Part shown: in pieces, positions 33,502 through 42,491 of the stretch
How the letters are laid out: each line of letters starts with the position of its first letter
How positions within the stretch are numbered: the first letter of the stretch is position 1
NCBI RefSeq assembly: GCF_001673365.1
Contig: NZ_LZLS01000197.1
Span: forward strand, 62,001-126,000
Length of the DNA: 64,000 nucleotides
Origin: Mycobacterium asiaticum
GTDB taxonomy: Bacteria; Actinomycetota; Actinomycetes; Mycobacteriales; Mycobacteriaceae
Reading direction: 5' to 3'
Notes under the pieces: generated by a model
The model's database searches: none
Told to the model about the DNA's origin: nothing
What the model saw: the letters and a program-made list of their open reading frames with translations, nothing else
Made by a program: the position numbers and the translations under genes

Positions 33502-36492
33502 TTGCGACGGCTAGCCGATGTAGTGGTGCGGTGGCCCTGGCTGGTGATCGGGCTGTGGGCCGCGATCGCGGTGACGCTTCCGCTGACATTTCCTTCCCTC
33601 AACGAGATGGCCCAGCGGCATCCGATAACCATCCTGCCCCCCAATGCCCCGTCGAGCGTCGCCGCCCGACAGATGACCGAGGCGTTCCGCGAATCGGGTT
33701 CAGAAGACCTGCTGTTGGTGGTCCTAACCGACGAGCACGGTCTCGGACCCACCCACGAAGCCGTCTACCGAAAGCTGGTCGACGCGCTGCGTCAGGACAC
33801 CCGCAATGTCGTGATGGTGCAGGATTTCGTGACCACCCCGGCCTTACGTCCCGCGCTGACCAGCAAGGACCACAAGTCGTGGGTGCTGCCGGTCGGCCTG
33901 GCCGGCGAACTGGGCACTCCGAAGTCCTACGCCGCGTTCAACCGCGTCGCTGACATCGTCGAGCACACCGTGAACCAGACGAGCGGAACGCCGCTGAAAG
34001 CACATCTCACCGGACCCGCGGCCACCGTCGCCGACCTGACCGCCGCCGGTCAACACGACCGGCTGCCGATCGAGATTGCCATCGGCGTCCTGGTCCTGCT
34101 TGTGCTGCTGCTCGTCTACCGCAATCCGGTGACCATGCTGCTGCCATTGATCGCAATCGGCGGTTCGCTCGTGATCGCCCAAGCCGTGGTGGCCGGCGTC
34201 TCCCAGTTGACCGGCCTGGGCGTATCGAATCAGTCGATCGTGTTTCTCAGCGCGATAATCGCCGGCGCGGGAACCGACTACGCGGTGTTCCTGATCAGCC
34301 GCTATCACGACTACGTGCGATCGGGCGCGGACTTCGACGAAGCCGTCCGCAACGCGCTGCTTTCGATAGGCAAGGTGATCACGGCATCCGCCGCCACGGT
34401 GGGAATCACCTTCCTCGGGATCAGCTTCTCGCGGATGGGGATCTTCTCGACCGTCGGTGTGGCGTCGGCGATCGGAATCGGCGTCGCATTCCTGGCGGCG
34501 TTGACCCTGCTGCCCGCGATCCTGGTGATTGCGGGTCCCCGCGGCTGGGTCAAGCCCCGTCGTGAGCTCACCGCCCGGCTGTGGCGGCGGTCCGGCGTTC
34601 GCATCGTGCGCCGTCCGACTGCGCATCTGGTGGCCAGCCTGCTGGTCCTGGCGATCCTGGCCGCCTGTGCGGGATTGGTGCGCTACAACTACGACGACCG
34701 CAAGGCCGTGCCGGCATCAGCGCCCAGCTCGATCGGCTATGCCGCCTTGGAAAACCACTTCCCGGTCAATCAGTCCATTCCCCAGTTCATCCTGATTCGG
34801 TCACCGCATGACCTGCGCACCCCGCGCGCCTTGGCCGATCTCGAACAACTCGCTGAGCGGGTCAGCCAACTACCGAATGTCGCCGCGGTCACCGGCATCA
34901 CCCGACCCACCGGTGTGGTGCCCGAAGAGTTGCGGGCCACCTACCAGGCCGGCGCCATCGGGGCCCGGCTAGGTGGCGCGTCTGACTTGATCAGCGATCA
35001 CACCGACGACCTCAACCGCCTGGTGAACGGCGCCGACCTACTGGCAACCAACCTCCGGGAGGCGCGCGGACAGGTCAGCCAGATCGTGTCGAGTTTCCAA
35101 GGGGTGATCGACGCTTTCACCTCGATGCGAAGCCAATACGGCGGCGACAGGCTGGTCGCGGAAGTCGAGACCGCGACCAAGCTCGTCAACAGCGTCAATG
35201 CGCTGGGCAGAGCCATGGGGATGAACTTCACGGCCGTCAAAGACATGTTCGGCTGGATCGGTCCGGTGCTGGCGGCCCTGCAGAACAATATGGTGTGCAA
35301 CGCCGATCCGTCCTGCAGCAACACCCGGGCCCAGTTCGAGCGAATGGTCAACGTAAGCGGCGACGGCAGCATCGAGCGAATCAACGAGCTGGCCCAACAG
35401 ATGCAGACCTTCCAGGACCGGCAGACCCTGGAGGCGACCGTGAACCGGTTGCGCGCGACGTTCGCTCAGCTGACCAAGGCGCTGCATGCGGTGGGCCTCG
35501 ATCAGCCCGGCGGCCTGCAGGGCGGCCTGACCAGACTCCAACAGGGAGCCGATCGCTCCGCGGGCGGCAGCCAGCAACTGGCTGACGGAGTAGAACAGCT
35601 CGTCGACCAAGTCAAACAACTGGGTGCCGGACTCGGTGAGGCGTCAGCGTTTCTCTTGGCGATGAAAGACGAAGCGGCACAACCGTCTATGGCGGGCTTC
35701 AACATCCCGGCTCAGCTGCTGCAGTTGGACGAGTTCAAGAAGGCCGCCAAGATGTTTGTCTCCCCGGACGGCCACACGGTGCGGTACCTGGTGCAAACCA
35801 AACTCAACCCGTTCAGTGCCGAAGCGATGGATCAGATCAACGCCATCACCGCCACCGCCCAGGGGGCCCAACCGAATACCGCGCTCGCGGACGCCACGGT
35901 CTCGATGGCGGGATACACCGTGACGCTGCGCGACACCCGCGCCTACTACGACCACGACATCCGCTTCATCATCGCCGTGACCATCCTCGTCGTGCTGCTG
36001 ACCCTGATGGTGCTGCTGCGTGCGGTGATCGCGCCGCTCTACCTCGTTGGCTCCGTAGTGATCTCGTACCTGTCCGCGCTGGGTATCGGCGTCCTGTTTT
36101 TCCAGTACCTGCTGCATCAGCAATTGCATTGGAGCGTGGCGCCTTTGGCATTCGTAGTGTTGGTCGCGGTGGGTGCCGATTACAACATGCTTTTCGTCTC
36201 GCGCATGCGTGACGAATCTCCGCGCAGCATGCGCTACGGCGTCATACGCGCGCTGGGCTCGACCGGCGGTGTGATCACGGCGGCGGGATTGATCTTCGCC
36301 GCCTCGATGTGCGGTCTGCTGTTCTCCAGCATCAGCACCGTGGTACAGGGCGGCTTCATCATCGGTGTCGGCATACTGCTCGACACCTTCGTGGTCCGCA
36401 CCATCCTGGTCCCGGCGGTGGCCGCCCTGGTGGGGCAGGCCAGTTGGTGGCCGTCGCGGCCGCGAGAGCGCCGGGTCGGCGCGGGTGGATGA
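33502..36492 (+). CDS. MmpL-family lipid exporter (RND superfamily)
   Basis: A 996-residue RND transporter of the MmpL family. The TTG at 33502 is the start, with GGAGGTGGGGAC in front. It shows an N-terminal helix (WPWLVIGLWAAIAVTLPL), a first periplasmic porter domain, the helix 2-6 bundle with GAGTDYAVFL (proton-relay Asp-Tyr pair), a long second periplasmic loop with CNADPSC and a coiled-coil-like stretch, and the second bundle with AVGADYNMLFVSRM. There is no mmpS neighbour. Its place behind papA and before a chp gene matches mmpL8 and mmpL10, exporters of sulfolipid and acyltrehalose precursors, so export of the glycolipid made here is the leading idea. It ends 44 bp before the chp gene. 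Confidence 0.9.
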   Translation: MRRLADVVVRWPWLVIGLWAAIAVTLPLTFPSLNEMAQRHPITILPPNAPSSVAARQMTEAFRESGSEDLLLVVLTDEHGLGPTHEAVYRKLVDALRQDTRNVVMVQDFVTTPALRPALTSKDHKSWVLPVGLAGELGTPKSYAAFNRVADIVEHTVNQTSGTPLKAHLTGPAATVADLTAAGQHDRLPIEIAIGVLVLLVLLLVYRNPVTMLLPLIAIGGSLVIAQAVVAGVSQLTGLGVSNQSIVFLSAIIAGAGTDYAVFLISRYHDYVRSGADFDEAVRNALLSIGKVITASAATVGITFLGISFSRMGIFSTVGVASAIGIGVAFLAALTLLPAILVIAGPRGWVKPRRELTARLWRRSGVRIVRRPTAHLVASLLVLAILAACAGLVRYNYDDRKAVPASAPSSIGYAALENHFPVNQSIPQFILIRSPHDLRTPRALADLEQLAERVSQLPNVAAVTGITRPTGVVPEELRATYQAGAIGARLGGASDLISDHTDDLNRLVNGADLLATNLREARGQVSQIVSSFQGVIDAFTSMRSQYGGDRLVAEVETATKLVNSVNALGRAMGMNFTAVKDMFGWIGPVLAALQNNMVCNADPSCSNTRAQFERMVNVSGDGSIERINELAQQMQTFQDRQTLEATVNRLRATFAQLTKALHAVGLDQPGGLQGGLTRLQQGADRSAGGSQQLADGVEQLVDQVKQLGAGLGEASAFLLAMKDEAAQPSMAGFNIPAQLLQLDEFKKAAKMFVSPDGHTVRYLVQTKLNPFSAEAMDQINAITATAQGAQPNTALADATVSMAGYTVTLRDTRAYYDHDIRFIIAVTILVVLLTLMVLLRAVIAPLYLVGSVVISYLSALGIGVLFFQYLLHQQLHWSVAPLAFVVLVAVGADYNMLFVSRMRDESPRSMRYGVIRALGSTGGVITAAGLIFAASMCGLLFSSISTVVQGGFIIGVGILLDTFVVRTILVPAVAALVGQASWWPSRPRERRVGAGG

Positions 36493-36536
36493 CGTGTGAC
36501 AGACTACGAATCGAGTCGAGCAGGCGAGGTGTAGGG

Positions 36537-37637
36537 ATGAAGAAACTACTCGCGGCGGCTTTCGCGCTGGTAATGGCTAGCACCACAGGTTGTTTCGGCA
36601 CCGGGGTCGCGAAAGCCGACGAATCGCCGCTGGTCCCGTCGCCGACCGACGAGATGGCCTACGCGCTGGGCGGCGCGCACGTCCTGGGCATTCCCTATGA
36701 CGAGTACATTCGCCGCGAAGGCGCCGAATGGCTGCCCACCCGTCGCCGGCAGATCGTCGACTACCCCGCAGGGCAGGTCCAGGGGCACGTACTGGGACGG
36801 CTGTTCCCCGGCATCGCCAGGCTGGACGAAATGTTGCCCGGGTTGGGCGCGGACGGCCCGAGTGTCGGCGAGTCGGTCGTCGTCGGTGCGGACAATCTCG
36901 CCGCGGCGATCAGCGCGGGCGGTCCCGGCACCGTCATCGGCTTGTCCGAAGGTGCGTTGGTGCTCGACGAACTTCAGGCCAGGCTCGCCACCGATCCGAA
37001 CGCTCCGCCGCCAGAGCACTTGACCTTCAACACATTTGGCGATCCGGTAGCCCGACATGCGTTCGGCGAGAGTTTCCTGACCGCCATGTTCCCGGTCGGC
37101 AGCATCGTCCCCGCACTCGACTATGAGGTGCCGCCGCCGGTCGAGAGTCAGTACGACACCAGGATGTTCATCTCCGCCTACGACTCGATCGCCGACTTCC
37201 CCGACCGGCCGGACAACCTGATGTCGCTCGCCAATACGTTGGTGGGGCTGATGACCGGGCACACCGCGGTCGCCTTCACCAACGCGAGCATGGTGCCGCC
37301 GCAGAACATCCGTACGACGGTCAACTCCCGCGGCGCGAAGACCACCACATTCCTGATTCCCGAACGGCATCTGCCACTGACACTTGCTTTCCAATACCTC
37401 GGGGTCGATGAGGAAACGTTGAACAAGCTCGACGCGGTGATGCTGCCGTCGGTCAACGCGGGCTACTCCCGCAACGACGACCCGCTGACCGCTCCGGTCC
37501 AGGTGGATCCGGTCAACGGCTACGACCCGGCGGCCGTCACCGCGCCGGCCACGCAGGCCACCTTCGGTGGCGGCGCCGATCCGTTTTCGCAGATTCTGTC
37601 CGGTGCGATGTCGGTGTTGAACCGGGCCGGTCACTGA
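36537..37637 (+). CDS. Chp-type PE-PPE-domain acyltransferase/hydrolase
   Basis: A 366-residue exported protein starting at the ATG at 36537; the frame is open to 36309 but that overlaps the mmpL. The N-terminus is a signal sequence (KKLLAAAFALVMASTTGC...AKA), possibly a weak lipobox. The rest is a PE-PPE (serine alpha/beta-hydrolase) domain with nucleophile motif GLSEG near residue 145 and the typical NTFGDPVARHAFGE. Chp1 (Rv3822) and Chp2 (Rv1184c) of M. tuberculosis have this architecture and a similar length (about 350-360). They finish sulfolipid and polyacyltrehalose by transesterifying acyl groups outside the membrane, in concert with MmpL8 and MmpL10. The same task is inferred here. 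Confidence 0.85.
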   Translation: MKKLLAAAFALVMASTTGCFGTGVAKADESPLVPSPTDEMAYALGGAHVLGIPYDEYIRREGAEWLPTRRRQIVDYPAGQVQGHVLGRLFPGIARLDEMLPGLGADGPSVGESVVVGADNLAAAISAGGPGTVIGLSEGALVLDELQARLATDPNAPPPEHLTFNTFGDPVARHAFGESFLTAMFPVGSIVPALDYEVPPPVESQYDTRMFISAYDSIADFPDRPDNLMSLANTLVGLMTGHTAVAFTNASMVPPQNIRTTVNSRGAKTTTFLIPERHLPLTLAFQYLGVDEETLNKLDAVMLPSVNAGYSRNDDPLTAPVQVDPVNGYDPAAVTAPATQATFGGGADPFSQILSGAMSVLNRAGH

Positions 37638-37650
37638 TAGTCCCGCCGAG

Positions 37651-37710
37651 TGTGCGGCTGGCCGCACGTTCGACGCCGAGGGTGCGACTGGCCGCACGTT
37701 CGGCGCTGGC
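37651..37710. repeat. two tandem 30-bp units, each with a small hairpin
   Basis: Unit 1 (37651-37680) and unit 2 (37681-37710) match at 24 of 30 positions. The core GTGCGGCTGGCCGCAC is a 6-bp stem with a CTGG loop; in unit 2 one stem pair is lost. GCCGAG just before unit 1 suggests a partial third copy. It fills most of the 88-bp gap between the chp gene and the next gene. Such units look like dispersed mycobacterial intergenic repeats. Confidence 0.7.
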
Positions 37711-37725
37711 AGCAAGGAGTACCCG

Positions 37726-38796
37726 ATGAGCTCCCCCACGAGCACGGCCAGCCCAGACCGTCCGCTGCGTGTCATCCAATGGACGACGGGCAACATCGGA
37801 CAACGCTCGTTGCACGCGATCATCGGCCGGCCAGACATGGAACTCGTCGGGGTGTATGCGCACGGCGCGGACAAGGTCGGTGTCGACGCCGCCGATCTGG
37901 CGGGCTGGCCGGAGCCGACGGGTGTGCAGGCCACCAGCGACATCGACGCGCTGATCGCCTTGGGCGCGGATGCGTGTTGCTATAACCCGTTGTGGCCCAA
38001 CATCGACGAGTTGGTGCGGCTGCTGGAGTCCGGGGTCAACGTGTGCTCCAGCGCGGCGTGGATCACCGGCGGCAAGCAGACGCCGCAGGACCGCGAGCGC
38101 ATTCTGCAGGCTTGCGCGAAAGGCAACTCCTCTATTTTCGGCAGCGGCGCCCACCCGGGCATAACGAACATGGTCGGCATGGTGCTCAGCGGCTGCTGCG
38201 AGCGCGTCGACGAGATCCGCATCACCGAATCAGTGGACTGTTCGACCTACGAATCCGCGGGAACCCAGACGGCGATGGGCTTTTCGCAGGATCCCGAGAC
38301 GCCGGGTCTGGCCGAGAGCGTGCGGCGCGAAAGTGAGGTATTCGCCGAGTCCGCCGCGATGATGGCCGACGCGATCGGCGCCCGACTGGACCGGATGACC
38401 TTCGACGTCACCTTCACCGCCGCCACCGGCGACACGGACCTGGGTTTCATGAAGATCCCGGCCGGAACCGTTGGCGCCGTGCACGGTTACCACCGCGGCT
38501 GGGAGGGCGACCGCAACGTCGTCAGCGTCGGATTCAACTGGACCATGGGCGATCACGTGATCCCACCCAAACCGCTCGAGCACGGCCATGTCATCCAGGT
38601 CTTCGGCCTGCCCAACATGCGCACGGTGTTGCACTGTCTCCCGCCGCGGGATTGGAAAGAACCCGGGTTCATGGGACTCGGCATGATTTACACCGCGCTG
38701 CCGGTCACCAATGCGGTGCCTGCGGTAGTGGCCGCCCGCCCCGGCATCGTGACACTGGCCGACCTACCGCCGGTCACCGGCAGGGTCGCGCGCTAA
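37726..38796 (+). CDS. DapB-like NAD(P)-dependent oxidoreductase
   Basis: A 356-residue protein whose N-terminus has a Rossmann motif (IQWTTGNIGQRSLHAII) typical of dihydrodipicolinate reductase-like proteins. Downstream come YNPLWPNIDELVRLLESG and SAAWITGG, then GSGAHPGITNMVG. It is longer than true DapB (about 250 aa) and resembles 2,4-diaminopentanoate-dehydrogenase-like or DapB-N-domain proteins that are abundant in mycobacteria and of unknown substrate. It lies between the chp gene and mmpS-mmpL in the same direction, separated from chp by a repeat. Involvement in the lipid pathway is only positional. Confidence 0.75.
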   Translation: MSSPTSTASPDRPLRVIQWTTGNIGQRSLHAIIGRPDMELVGVYAHGADKVGVDAADLAGWPEPTGVQATSDIDALIALGADACCYNPLWPNIDELVRLLESGVNVCSSAAWITGGKQTPQDRERILQACAKGNSSIFGSGAHPGITNMVGMVLSGCCERVDEIRITESVDCSTYESAGTQTAMGFSQDPETPGLAESVRRESEVFAESAAMMADAIGARLDRMTFDVTFTAATGDTDLGFMKIPAGTVGAVHGYHRGWEGDRNVVSVGFNWTMGDHVIPPKPLEHGHVIQVFGLPNMRTVLHCLPPRDWKEPGFMGLGMIYTALPVTNAVPAVVAARPGIVTLADLPPVTGRVAR

Positions 38797-38851
38797 CAGT
38801 GTCGTTCGGCACATTGCAGCCACCCCGAGGAACGCTATCGTCCACTACCGG

Positions 38852-38879
38852 GCTAGCATACTTAGCCGAGCTAGTATCC
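38852..38879 (+). promoter_or_regulatory. direct repeats upstream of mmpS, candidate regulator site
   Basis: GCTAGCATAC (38852-38861) and GCTAGTATCC (38870-38879) are two similar decamers 18 bp apart in the 159-bp gap before mmpS. The region is more AT-rich than its surroundings, and CATACT could serve as a -10 element. Confidence 0.35.
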
Positions 38880-38955
38880 CGCCGCGCGGGAAGCAAGCTC
38901 CGCGATCTCGCGTTGTGTCCGGGGTCGGTATGTGCAAACCGTTAGCGAGGTGGCG

Positions 38956-39411
38956 ATGAGGACTGTTCCGGTCGCGGGTCCCACTCTTCGTTTCCTGAAA
39001 AAGCTTTGGATACCGCTGGTTCTGGTGGTGGTTCTCCCCATTTCCGCGCTTGTCGTGTCGCGGCTGCACAAAATCTTCGGCTCCGAGGACCTCAATGCCA
39101 ACGCCGGTGCCGGCATCGAGATCGTGCAGTTCAACCCGAAAGTGGTGCTCTACGAGATCTACGGTTCGGCCGGCGCCACCGCCAACATCAACTACTGGGA
39201 CGCCGATGCCAACACCCACCAGGTCAACAACGCGCCGCTGCCCTGGTCGTTCACCGTCTCGACGACACTGCCGTCGGTGAGCGCCAACATCATGGCGCAA
39301 ACCGACGGCAGCCGCATTGGTTGCCGGATCACCGTCGACGGGGTGGTTCGTGAAGAAAAGAAGTCCGACGGCGTCAACCCGCAGACCTTCTGCCTGGTGA
39401 AATCGGCATGA
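38956..39411 (+). CDS. MmpS-family membrane protein
   Basis: A 151-residue protein. The ATG at 38956 with GAGG 5 bp upstream is preferred to the GTG at 38932. It has a short cytoplasmic N-terminus, one membrane helix (about residues 17-38, LWIPLVLVVVLPISALVV) and a periplasmic domain with VLYEIYGSAGATANINYWD, the hallmark of MmpS4/MmpS5-type accessory proteins. These act with an MmpL partner in export of siderophores, glycopeptidolipids or drugs. Its stop overlaps the mmpL start as ATGA, so the pair is translationally coupled. Confidence 0.9.
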   Translation: MRTVPVAGPTLRFLKKLWIPLVLVVVLPISALVVSRLHKIFGSEDLNANAGAGIEIVQFNPKVVLYEIYGSAGATANINYWDADANTHQVNNAPLPWSFTVSTTLPSVSANIMAQTDGSRIGCRITVDGVVREEKKSDGVNPQTFCLVKSA

Positions 39412-42314
39412 GCGACCTCAACAGCACGACGCGCGCGAGCACTGACGACACGGCGCCGATCCAGGTCGCCGACGGCCCCGCGGCCAAGCACCACCGGCCT
39501 TTAATCCCGCACCTGATCCGCATCCTGGCGGTGCCGATCATCCTGGGCTGGGTGTTGATCACCGTGGTGCTCAACGTCTTCGTTCCATCGTTGGAAGCCG
39601 TCGGCGAACAGCATTCCGCGCCGATGACTCCCGTGGACGCGCCGTCCATGGTGGCGATGATGCGGCTGGGTCACAACTTCAAGGAATTCGACTCCAACAG
39701 CACGGTGATGATTGTGCTGGAAAGTCAGGGACCACTCGGTGATGCCGCCCACCGGTATTACGACGACCTGATCCGTCAACTGCGCGAACAGCCCAAGCAC
39801 ATTCAGCACATCCAGGATTTCTGGGGCGACCGGCTGACGGCGGCCGGAGCCCAGAGCGCCGACGGCAAGGGCGCTTACGTCATGTTGAACCTGGCCGGCA
39901 ACCAGGGCACTACCGAAGCCAACGACTCGGTGGAGGCCGTGCGAAAGGTCATCGACAAGAACCCGCCACCGAACGGGCTGAAGGTCTACGTCACGGGTCC
40001 GGCCGCGCTCAGTGACGACATGCACGTCATCGGCAATGCCAGTCTGGCCAAGATCACCCTGTTCACCCTGGGCGCGATCGCGATCATGCTGCTGTTGGTC
40101 TACCGATCGATCGTCACCACCCTGGTGCAGTTGTTCATGACGTTCATCGCGTTGGCATCAGCGCGCGGGCTGGTCGCGTTTCTCGCCGAAAACAACGCAT
40201 TCGGACTGACCACGTTCGCGGCCAACATCCTGACCATGCTGGCGATCGCGGCCGGAACCGATTACGGAATCTTCCTTGTCGGCCGATATCAAGAGGCGCT
40301 GCGAGCCGGCGAGGACCGAGAAACGGCCTACTACACCACATTTCGTGGGGTGGCCCCCGTCGTCCTGGGGTCGGGACTGACCATCGCGGGCGCTACCTAC
40401 TGCCTGAGCTTCGCGCGCCTGCCCTGGTTCAACACCATGGGCGCGCCGGTGGCGATCGGCATGCTGGTCGTGGTGCTGGCCGGCCTCACGCTGGGCCCCG
40501 CGGTGGTCTTCCTGGGCAGCAAGTTGCACCTGTTCGAGTCCAAGCGGGCACGCAAGCAAGGGCGACTGTGGCGGCGGGTGGGCACCGCGGTGGTGCGTTG
40601 GCCCGCACCGGTTTTGGCGGTAAGCACCGCAATCGTGCTGATCGGCATGGTGGCGCTGCCCAGCTTCCACACCAGCTACAACGACCGCTATTACCTGCCG
40701 ACGTCCGCGCCGTCCAACCTCGGTCAGGAGGCCGCCGACCGGCACTTCTCCCAGGCGCGGATGAATCCGGACATGTTGATGGTTGAAGCCGACCACGACA
40801 TGCGCAACCCGGCCGACATGCTGGTGCTGGACCGGGTGGCCAAGAACGTGATGCGCACCGTCGGCATTGCCATGGTGCAGGACATCACCCGTCCGCTGGG
40901 CATTCCAATTCAGCACAGCTCCATACCATTTCAGAACAGCATGCAAAGCCAGACGACCATGCAGAACATGAAGTTCCTGAAGGACCGGATGGCCGACATC
41001 ACCACGATGGCCGACCAAATGCAGTTCATGATCGAGACCATGGAGCGCATGTACACGGTGACGAAGGAACTTTCCAGCGCCGCCGACGACAGCGCCAAGA
41101 CGACGGCCGACACCGCCGAGATCACCAACCGACTGCGCGACCACATCGCCGACTTCGACGACTTCTGGCGCCCGATACGCAGCTATTTCTATTGGGAGCG
41201 ACACTGTTTCGACATCCCGATTTGCTGGTCGTTGCGATCGCTGTTCGAGTCGTTGGATGGGTTTGACCAATTGGCCGGCCAATTCGACGAACTCACCAAA
41301 GACATTCAGCGCACCGCGGCGGCCACCCATCAGATGTTGGTGTTGATCCCACCGATGATCACCACGATGAAAACGACCAAGGCCCTGACACTGACGATGC
41401 AGGCGACCTTCTCGGCGATGCTCGACCAGATGGACGAGCTGAGCAATACCGCGATCGTTATGGGGCAGAGCTTCGATGCGTCGAAGAACGACGACTTCTT
41501 CTACCTGCCACCGGAAGCCTTCGACAACCCGGACTTTCAGACCGGTCTGCGGATGTTCCTGTCACCAGACGGGAAGTCGGCCCGCTTCTTCATCACCCAC
41601 CAGGGCGATCCGATGACGCCGGAAGGGATTTCGCGCGTCGACTCAGAACGGCTCGCCGCGCAGGAGGGGCTCAAACAGTCCTCGCTGGCCGATGCCAAGG
41701 TCTATCTGGGCGGAACGGCAGCCACGTTCAAGGACATGCACGACGGCGCAAAGTACGACCTGATGATTGCGGTGGTGTCGGCGCTGACGCTGATCTTCAT
41801 GATCATGCTGTTGCTCACCCGAAGCGTGGTCGCCGCGCTGGTCATCGTCGGCACAGCGGCCAGCTCGATCGCGGCGTCGTTCGGGCTCTCGGTGCTGATC
41901 TGGCAGGACCTTTTCGGCATCAGGATCCACTGGATCGTGATGGCACTGTCGGTGATCATCCTGTTAGCTGTCGGATCCGACTACAACCTGCTGCTGGTCT
42001 CCCGATTCAGGGAGGAGATCCATGCCGGTCTCAAGACGGGAATCATTCGTTCCATGGCCGGAACCGGTGGCGTGGTGACCGCCGCGGGACTGGTGTTCGC
42101 ATTCACCATGGCCTCGATGCTCGGCAGCGATCTGCGCGTCCTGGGCCAGTTTGGGTCCACGGTCTGTATCGGTCTGCTGCTGGACACGCTGATCGTGCGC
42201 ACGTTGTTGATGCCGTCGATCGCCACGTTGCTCGGCCGTTGGTTCTGGTGGCCGCAAGTTGTGCATCCCAGGGGCGACAACGCACTACGTGTCGGGGCGC
42301 GAACAAGAGCCTGA
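39408..42314 (+). CDS. MmpL-family exporter paired with MmpS
   Basis: A 968-residue RND transporter, close in length to MmpL4 and MmpL5 (about 965). Two transmembrane bundles are visible, with AAGTDYGIFLVGRY and AVGSDYNLLLVSRF (paired Asp-Tyr of the proton relay). The second periplasmic loop includes CFDIPICWSL and long helical heptad-rich stretches. Adjacent coupled mmpS places it in the MmpS4-MmpL4 / MmpS5-MmpL5 class rather than the PapA-linked MmpL8/10 class. Its substrate could be a second lipid of this locus, a siderophore or a drug. It is followed by 177 bp without a gene and then a PE-protease gene. Confidence 0.9.
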   Translation: MSDLNSTTRASTDDTAPIQVADGPAAKHHRPLIPHLIRILAVPIILGWVLITVVLNVFVPSLEAVGEQHSAPMTPVDAPSMVAMMRLGHNFKEFDSNSTVMIVLESQGPLGDAAHRYYDDLIRQLREQPKHIQHIQDFWGDRLTAAGAQSADGKGAYVMLNLAGNQGTTEANDSVEAVRKVIDKNPPPNGLKVYVTGPAALSDDMHVIGNASLAKITLFTLGAIAIMLLLVYRSIVTTLVQLFMTFIALASARGLVAFLAENNAFGLTTFAANILTMLAIAAGTDYGIFLVGRYQEALRAGEDRETAYYTTFRGVAPVVLGSGLTIAGATYCLSFARLPWFNTMGAPVAIGMLVVVLAGLTLGPAVVFLGSKLHLFESKRARKQGRLWRRVGTAVVRWPAPVLAVSTAIVLIGMVALPSFHTSYNDRYYLPTSAPSNLGQEAADRHFSQARMNPDMLMVEADHDMRNPADMLVLDRVAKNVMRTVGIAMVQDITRPLGIPIQHSSIPFQNSMQSQTTMQNMKFLKDRMADITTMADQMQFMIETMERMYTVTKELSSAADDSAKTTADTAEITNRLRDHIADFDDFWRPIRSYFYWERHCFDIPICWSLRSLFESLDGFDQLAGQFDELTKDIQRTAAATHQMLVLIPPMITTMKTTKALTLTMQATFSAMLDQMDELSNTAIVMGQSFDASKNDDFFYLPPEAFDNPDFQTGLRMFLSPDGKSARFFITHQGDPMTPEGISRVDSERLAAQEGLKQSSLADAKVYLGGTAATFKDMHDGAKYDLMIAVVSALTLIFMIMLLLTRSVVAALVIVGTAASSIAASFGLSVLIWQDLFGIRIHWIVMALSVIILLAVGSDYNLLLVSRFREEIHAGLKTGIIRSMAGTGGVVTAAGLVFAFTMASMLGSDLRVLGQFGSTVCIGLLLDTLIVRTLLMPSIATLLGRWFWWPQVVHPRGDNALRVGARTRA

Positions 42315-42331
42315 CCGCCACCGAAATTTGA

Positions 42332-42354
42332 GCGGCATATACGGCGGCATATAC
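42332..42354 (+). repeat. tandem 11-bp repeat in gap after mmpL
   Basis: GCGGCATATAC occurs at 42332-42342 and again at 42344-42354, a 12-bp period, in the 177-bp gap 42315-42491. It could be a regulator half-site pair for the PE-protease gene. Nothing else gene-like is seen in the gap. Confidence 0.45.
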
Positions 42355-42455
42355 ATGGGCGCCGTCACCGGGTAGCTTTTCAATTCGCATCCCAGAGCAT
42401 TTGCTCGACGGTATGCTTTGACCGCGTCTCGACTCCGTTAACAGTCGGTGTCGGG

Positions 42456-42472
42456 TGCCGCTGAAAGCGGCA
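42456..42472 (+). promoter_or_regulatory. leader hairpin in front of PE-protease gene
   Basis: TGCCGCT and AGCGGCA form a perfect 7-bp stem with a GAA loop, 19 bp before the ATG at 42492 and adjacent to the purine-rich ribosome-binding region (GGGAGAGGG). Confidence 0.45.
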
Positions 42473-42491
42473 GGTACGGGAGAGGGCTTAC

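Noticed and set aside
32169..33752. A 527-codon minus-strand frame opposite papA and the mmpL start
   Set aside because: PapA on the plus strand has the HxxxD motif and family N-terminus; the antisense frame is motif-free.
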